Part shown: positions 6,706 to 9,825 of the stretch, piece after piece | How the letters are laid out: each line of letters opens with the position of its first letter | Numbering within the stretch: position 1 is the stretch's first letter | Source: Chelonobacter sp006228105 | GTDB taxonomy: Bacteria > Pseudomonadota > Gammaproteobacteria > Enterobacterales > Pasteurellaceae | Direction: 5' to 3' (one strand) | DNA length: 9,825 nucleotides | NCBI RefSeq assembly: GCF_006228105.1 | Contig: NZ_VDHH01000198.1 | The notes under the pieces: model-generated | What the model saw: the letters and a program-made list of their open reading frames with translations, nothing else | Databases searched by the model: none | What the model was told of the DNA's origin: nothing | Translations under genes and position numbers: made by a program

Positions 6706-6821
6706 AATCTATACATTAACCGATACTTTAATAAAGTGGTTGCCGAGTAGATAAATGCCAATGAACGCGCTTGAACACCTTCAATATCCATTAACGGAAA
6801 TTGATTTTGCAAGCTTATCAT
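6699..6821 (-). CDS. Candidate small ORF upstream of zipA (40 aa)
   Basis: I do not recognise this product. ATG at 6821-6819 is preceded by AAGG (complement of 6829-6832) at a 7-base distance, a good ribosome-binding site, and the frame stays open for 40 codons to TAA at 6699-6701. It begins MISLQNQFPLMDIEGVQARS and continues with a short hydrophobic stretch (LAFIYSATTLL) and a basic end (KYRLMYRFN). It lies 29 bases before zipA, on the same strand but in another frame, so it is not an N-terminal extension of ZipA. It could be a small protein, a leader peptide of the zipA transcript, a gene remnant, or chance. The ribosome-binding site is the main argument; codon use cannot be judged at this size. 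Confidence 0.35.
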   Translation of the reverse strand: MISLQNQFPLMDIEGVQARSLAFIYSATTLLKYRLMYRFN

Positions 6822-6864
6822 ATTTTTTCCTTAAAAAACTATGTTTAACATGTTTAAGGCTATG

Positions 6865-6894
6865 ATTAAATCCACAAAACCTGCTGATGATCAA
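6865..6894 (-). promoter_or_regulatory. Candidate promoter for the small ORF and zipA
   Basis: On the minus strand TTGATC (complement of 6889-6894) and TTTAAT (complement of 6865-6870, five of six matches to TATAAT) are 18 bases apart. The start of transcription would be near 6857, upstream of the small ORF and zipA. This is the best leftward match in the zipA/cysZ divergent gap. Confidence 0.4.
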
Positions 6895-6915
6895 GATTTG
6901 CTTTAGCGTTGACAG

Positions 6916-6928
6916 TCACTTATAGTGA
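6916..6928. promoter_or_regulatory. Palindrome TCACT-N3-AGTGA in the cysZ promoter region
   Basis: Perfect 5-bp arms around TAT (TCACTTATAGTGA), located just upstream of or overlapping the -35 position of the cysZ promoter. The size and place suit a protein-binding site. The regulator is unknown. Confidence 0.4.
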
Positions 6929-6930
6929 GC

Positions 6931-6944
6931 GCAGCTATAGCTGC
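6931..6944. promoter_or_regulatory. Perfect 14-bp palindrome abutting the cysZ -10
   Basis: GCAGCTATAGCTGC equals its own reverse complement and ends directly before TATAAT at 6945. It occupies the promoter spacer, the classical place for a repressor operator. Its centre is about 15.5 bp from the centre of the neighbouring palindrome. I do not recognise it as the site of a known regulator. Confidence 0.5.
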
Positions 6945-6950
6945 TATAAT
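6942..6950 (+). promoter_or_regulatory. Extended -10 promoter of cysZ
   Basis: TGCTATAAT is a perfect extended -10 (TGn plus consensus TATAAT at 6945-6950). Transcription should start near 6957, about 27 bases before the cysZ ATG. No good -35 is present at 17-18 bases. A consensus TTGACA occurs at 6909-6914, but 30 bases away. Confidence 0.7.
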
Positions 6951-6983
6951 AGTAACAATAACCGCACACAGGAGCGATAAACC

Positions 6984-7814
6984 ATGTTTCAAGCAGAACA
7001 ATCAGAATTCAAACAAGGGCTGACCTATTTTTTACGCGGCTGGCATTTGATCAGCCGCCCGGGATTACGCCGCTTTGTCGTGATGCCAATTTTGATTAAT
7101 ATTGTGCTGCTAATCACTATTTTTTGGCTGATGCTGGGGCAAATCGGCAATTTTGCACAGTGGCTCGTGAGTTTCGTTCCGACATGGCTAGATTGGATCA
7201 GCTATCTGGTTTACGGCTTGGCGATTATTACCATTTTGATCGTCTTTTTCTTTATTTTCAATTTATTAGCCGGTTTTATCGCTGCGCCGTTCAACGGTAT
7301 TTTGGCAGAAAAAGTAGAAAAATTACTGACCGGGCAAACCAACGATCAAAGTCTGGGGGCGCTGGATTTAGTCAAAGATACGCCACGAATGTTGCGCCGT
7401 GAATGGCAAAAATTTGCCTATTCATTTCCGAAGTTTATCGGATTATTTGTACTGAGCTTTGTGCCGGGTGTCGGGCAAACCGTTATTCCGCCACTGTTTT
7501 TTCTTTACGGTGCTTGGATGGCGGCGATTCAATATTGTGATTATCCGTTTGATAATCATAAAATTTCGTTTATGCGAATGCGCTACCAACTGGCAGAAAA
7601 ACGCAGCCTGAATTTAACTTTCGGCGGTTTGGTGTCAATTTGCACCTTTATTCCGTTTTTAAATTTTATCATTATCCCGGTTGCCGTTTGTGGTGCAAGC
7701 GCACTTTGGGTTGATCACTACCGTCCGTGGCAAAGTGAAGCCTCTGCCGAGAAAAACGCAGCCGGAACTGATGTTGCAACAGCGACCTCAAGTGCGGTCA
7801 GCAACCCTCACTAA
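6984..7814 (+). CDS. cysZ: Sulfate transporter CysZ
   Basis: An inner-membrane sulfate permease that supplies sulfate for cysteine synthesis (EI24/CysZ family). The 276-residue protein shows the family pattern: hydrophobic helices at about 31-53 and 71-100, the conserved AAPFNGILAEKVE (100-112), then hydrophobic regions at about 150-184 (with FVPGVGQTVIPP) and 212-243 (FIPFLNFIIIPVAVCGASALWVDHY). The tail after about 250 (ASAEKNAAGTDVATATSSAVSNPH) is low-complexity, makes the protein longer than E. coli CysZ (253) and contains an uptake signal. AGGAG at 6970-6974 lies 9 bases before the ATG. It is divergent from zipA and followed by cysK, as in E. coli. Confidence 0.96.
   Translation: MFQAEQSEFKQGLTYFLRGWHLISRPGLRRFVVMPILINIVLLITIFWLMLGQIGNFAQWLVSFVPTWLDWISYLVYGLAIITILIVFFFIFNLLAGFIAAPFNGILAEKVEKLLTGQTNDQSLGALDLVKDTPRMLRREWQKFAYSFPKFIGLFVLSFVPGVGQTVIPPLFFLYGAWMAAIQYCDYPFDNHKISFMRMRYQLAEKRSLNLTFGGLVSICTFIPFLNFIIIPVAVCGASALWVDHYRPWQSEASAEKNAAGTDVATATSSAVSNPH
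7790..7798 (+). repeat. DNA uptake signal sequence at the cysZ 3' end
   Basis: Exact AAGTGCGGT on the plus strand, in the codons for Ser-Ala-Val of the low-complexity C-terminal tail. A one-mismatch copy, AGCGCACTT, lies at 7698-7706. Confidence 0.9.
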
Positions 7815-7847
7815 GCCTATAATTTTAAAATCGACTAATAACCGAAT

Positions 7848-7862
7848 GTTATAAAGTATAAC
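7848..7862. promoter_or_regulatory. Inverted repeat GTTATA-N3-TATAAC upstream of cysK
   Basis: Perfect 6-bp arms around AAG, about 85 bases before the cysK ATG. cysK in enterics is activated by the LysR-type regulator CysB, which binds AT-rich sites upstream of the -35, so this is a possible CysB site. The identification rests on place and symmetry only. Confidence 0.35.
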
Positions 7863-7886
7863 CACAAACCATTACTTTTTTATGAG

Positions 7887-7916
7887 AAAAGCGACTATGC
7901 TCTAACCATCGCTTTT
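7887..7916 (+). promoter_or_regulatory. Inverted repeat and possible promoter in the cysK leader
   Basis: AAAAGCGA (7887-7894) and TCGCTTTT (7909-7916) are perfect 8-bp inverted repeats with a 14-base loop. The loop holds TATGCT (7896-7901), a fair -10, with TTACTT (7872-7877) 18 bases upstream as a weak -35. The symmetry could be an operator around the -10 or, if transcription starts upstream at cysZ, a hairpin in the mRNA. Confidence 0.35.
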
Positions 7917-7944
7917 ACCGTTAACTCCATCATAAGAGGTTAAA

Positions 7945-8895
<951 letters not shown>

Positions 8896-8950
8896 CACAA
8901 AAATTACTTAAATTGATGTTTAATTTATAACCATAAATAAGTATAATCTC

Positions 8951-8986
8951 AAACCTGAGCAGTAAATCTGCTTGGGTTTTTATTTG
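8951..8986 (+). terminator. Intrinsic terminator after cysK
   Basis: AAACCTGAGCAG (8951-8962) pairs over 12 positions, two of them G-U, with CTGCTTGGGTTT (8968-8979) around the loop TAAAT, followed by TTATTTG with more T before it. It lies 56 bases after the cysK stop and 28 before the yagU start. Confidence 0.85.
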
Positions 8987-9013
8987 TTATAAACTTATTT
9001 GGAGTTTTATATT

Positions 9014-9619
9014 ATGTTTCAATGGTTATTTCAACAAACCGATCCGAGCCGTCGCCGTTATGGGGTAGCCCTGTTTGTCGGTATCATCGGCGGCATCATT
9101 TCAGCGTTTGTAAAATGGGGGGCAGAACATCCATTTCCGCCACGCAGCCCGTTGGATCTGTTCACTGCCGCTTGCCAAGATCCGTCGCAGGCACTGGAAG
9201 TTTGCTCGCGTGCATTCTTGAATCCGCCGCATGTTTTTCTGCGTGACTACTTAGGTATCGACCCGACACAAGCTGCATTCACCTTTGCCGATCACGCGTT
9301 CAATTGGATTGGCGTCACCCATATGATTTTTTCATTGGTCTTCGCCATCAGCTACTGTATCGTTGCTGAACGTTTTCCAAGAGTGAAACTATGGCAAGGG
9401 ATCGCCGCCGGTTTAATCGCCAATATTGCCGTGCACTATATTACTTTCCCATTATTGGGCTTGACTCCACCGGTATCAGAATGGCCGTTGTATGAACATG
9501 TTTCCGAGCTAGTCGGGCATATCTGCTGGTTCTGGACCATTGAAGTAATCCGTCGTGATCTACGCAATCGCATTACGCACGAACCAGACGCAGAAATACC
9601 ACTCGGTTCCGCACGTTAA
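9014..9619 (+). CDS. yagU: YagU family inner-membrane protein (DUF1440)
   Basis: A 201-residue integral membrane protein closely resembling E. coli YagU, an inner-membrane protein linked to acid-stress survival; its molecular activity is unknown. Shared landmarks are RRRYG (13-17), AFVKWGAEHPFPPRSP (31-46), NPPHVFLRDYLG (70-81), FNWIGVTH (96-103), LLGLTPPV (147-154) and the C-terminal RRDLRNRITHEPDAEIPLGS (180-199). Hydrophobic segments lie at about 18-34, 98-117, 127-149 and 165-179. I chose the ATG at 9014 because GGAG at 9001-9004 stands 9 bases before it. An in-frame TTG at 8999 overlaps that Shine-Dalgarno and is unlikely. It is separated from cysK by a terminator and followed by its own. 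Confidence 0.94.
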   Translation: MFQWLFQQTDPSRRRYGVALFVGIIGGIISAFVKWGAEHPFPPRSPLDLFTAACQDPSQALEVCSRAFLNPPHVFLRDYLGIDPTQAAFTFADHAFNWIGVTHMIFSLVFAISYCIVAERFPRVKLWQGIAAGLIANIAVHYITFPLLGLTPPVSEWPLYEHVSELVGHICWFWTIEVIRRDLRNRITHEPDAEIPLGSAR

Positions 9620-9629
9620 TCACTATTTG

Positions 9630-9668
9630 ATCTGGTAAACCAAGCGGCTTACCAGATTTCTTTGCTTA
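9630..9668 (+). terminator. Intrinsic terminator after yagU
   Basis: Perfect 9-bp arms ATCTGGTAA (9630-9638) and TTACCAGAT (9649-9657), with a possible CC/GG extension inside the loop, followed by TTCTTTGCTT. It begins 10 bases after the yagU stop. Confidence 0.8.
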
Positions 9669-9732
9669 AAAAACACCCAAATGCCAATAAAAAGATACAA
9701 AAAAAGATAACTACCCTATCGCGACTTTCCAT
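9649..9732 (-). CDS. Candidate small hydrophobic ORF (27 aa) at the right end
   Basis: I do not recognise this product. From ATG at 9732-9730 the frame codes for 27 residues, MESRDRVVIFFCIFLLAFGC followed by FLSKEIW: a charged start and one membrane-length hydrophobic segment. The stop TAA (9649-9651) lies inside the arm of the yagU terminator. Only a weak GTGG precedes the ATG. The frame is open upstream for about 17 more codons (to a stop near 9784), with possible TTG or GTG starts. It could be a membrane micropeptide, the 3' remnant of a larger membrane gene, or chance in T-rich DNA. Confidence 0.25.
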   Translation of the reverse strand: MESRDRVVIFFCIFLLAFGCFLSKEIW

Positions 9733-9825
9733 ATCCACTAAGCTTTTCAAATAATTAACGCAATACCAATAAAATACTCCAATTTATTTTGACTCGAAAT
9801 GAAGATAGATTAGGGTCTGTTGATC

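Noticed and set aside
6909..6914. TTGACA as the -35 of the cysZ -10 TATAAT
   Set aside because: The spacing is 30 bases, far outside the sigma-70 range. It could only serve a different -10 such as CTATAG at 6935-6940.
8999..9013. A TTG start giving YagU five extra residues
   Set aside because: The TTG overlaps the GGAG Shine-Dalgarno that serves the ATG at 9014, and E. coli YagU begins at the equivalent of that ATG.

Overview
The window reads as ordinary chromosome from a gammaproteobacterium of the family Pasteurellaceae, in the group that uses the Haemophilus influenzae-type DNA uptake signal. Eight exact copies of the 9-mer AAGTGCGGT or its complement occur in 9.8 kb. All recognised proteins are close to enterobacterial housekeeping families, and the gene orders match two conserved E. 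coli neighbourhoods. I cannot name the genus from sequence alone.

Left block (1-3328). A leftward operon ygfB-pepP runs into the first four codons of another gene at the left edge. Divergent from it, zapA (FtsZ-ring assembly) is followed by a 6S RNA gene (ssrS, about 2511-2692) and then fau/ygfA (5-formyltetrahydrofolate cyclo-ligase). The 6S-fau pairing is the classic arrangement: one transcript can carry both the RNA polymerase-binding regulatory RNA and the folate enzyme.

Middle block (3401-6821). Leftward zipA-ligA converges on fau. zipA (membrane anchor of FtsZ) and ligA (NAD-dependent DNA ligase) are separated by an inverted pair of uptake signals. This pair forms a hairpin followed by a T run on the minus strand, so it looks like an intrinsic terminator lying between the two genes. 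Upstream of zipA is a 40-codon small ORF with a good Shine-Dalgarno sequence, then a tandem direct repeat that duplicates the zipA Shine-Dalgarno region.

Right block (6909-9825). Rightward cysZ (sulfate permease), cysK (O-acetylserine sulfhydrylase) and a yagU-family inner-membrane gene. cysZ has a strong extended -10 promoter directly abutted by a perfect 14-bp palindrome, with a second palindrome next to it. cysK ends in a clear terminator and yagU in another. The last 160 bases hold a short hydrophobic ORF on the minus strand and, at the very edge, a sequence that could be the end of an insertion element.

The proteins serve cell division (zapA, zipA), DNA sealing (ligA), global transcription control (6S RNA), one-carbon metabolism (fau), peptide turnover (pepP) and cysteine synthesis (cysZ, cysK). 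I see no phage, CRISPR, toxin-antitoxin or defence system. The points most worth checking are small: the zipA-ligA terminator, the cysZ operator-like palindromes and the two small ORFs.
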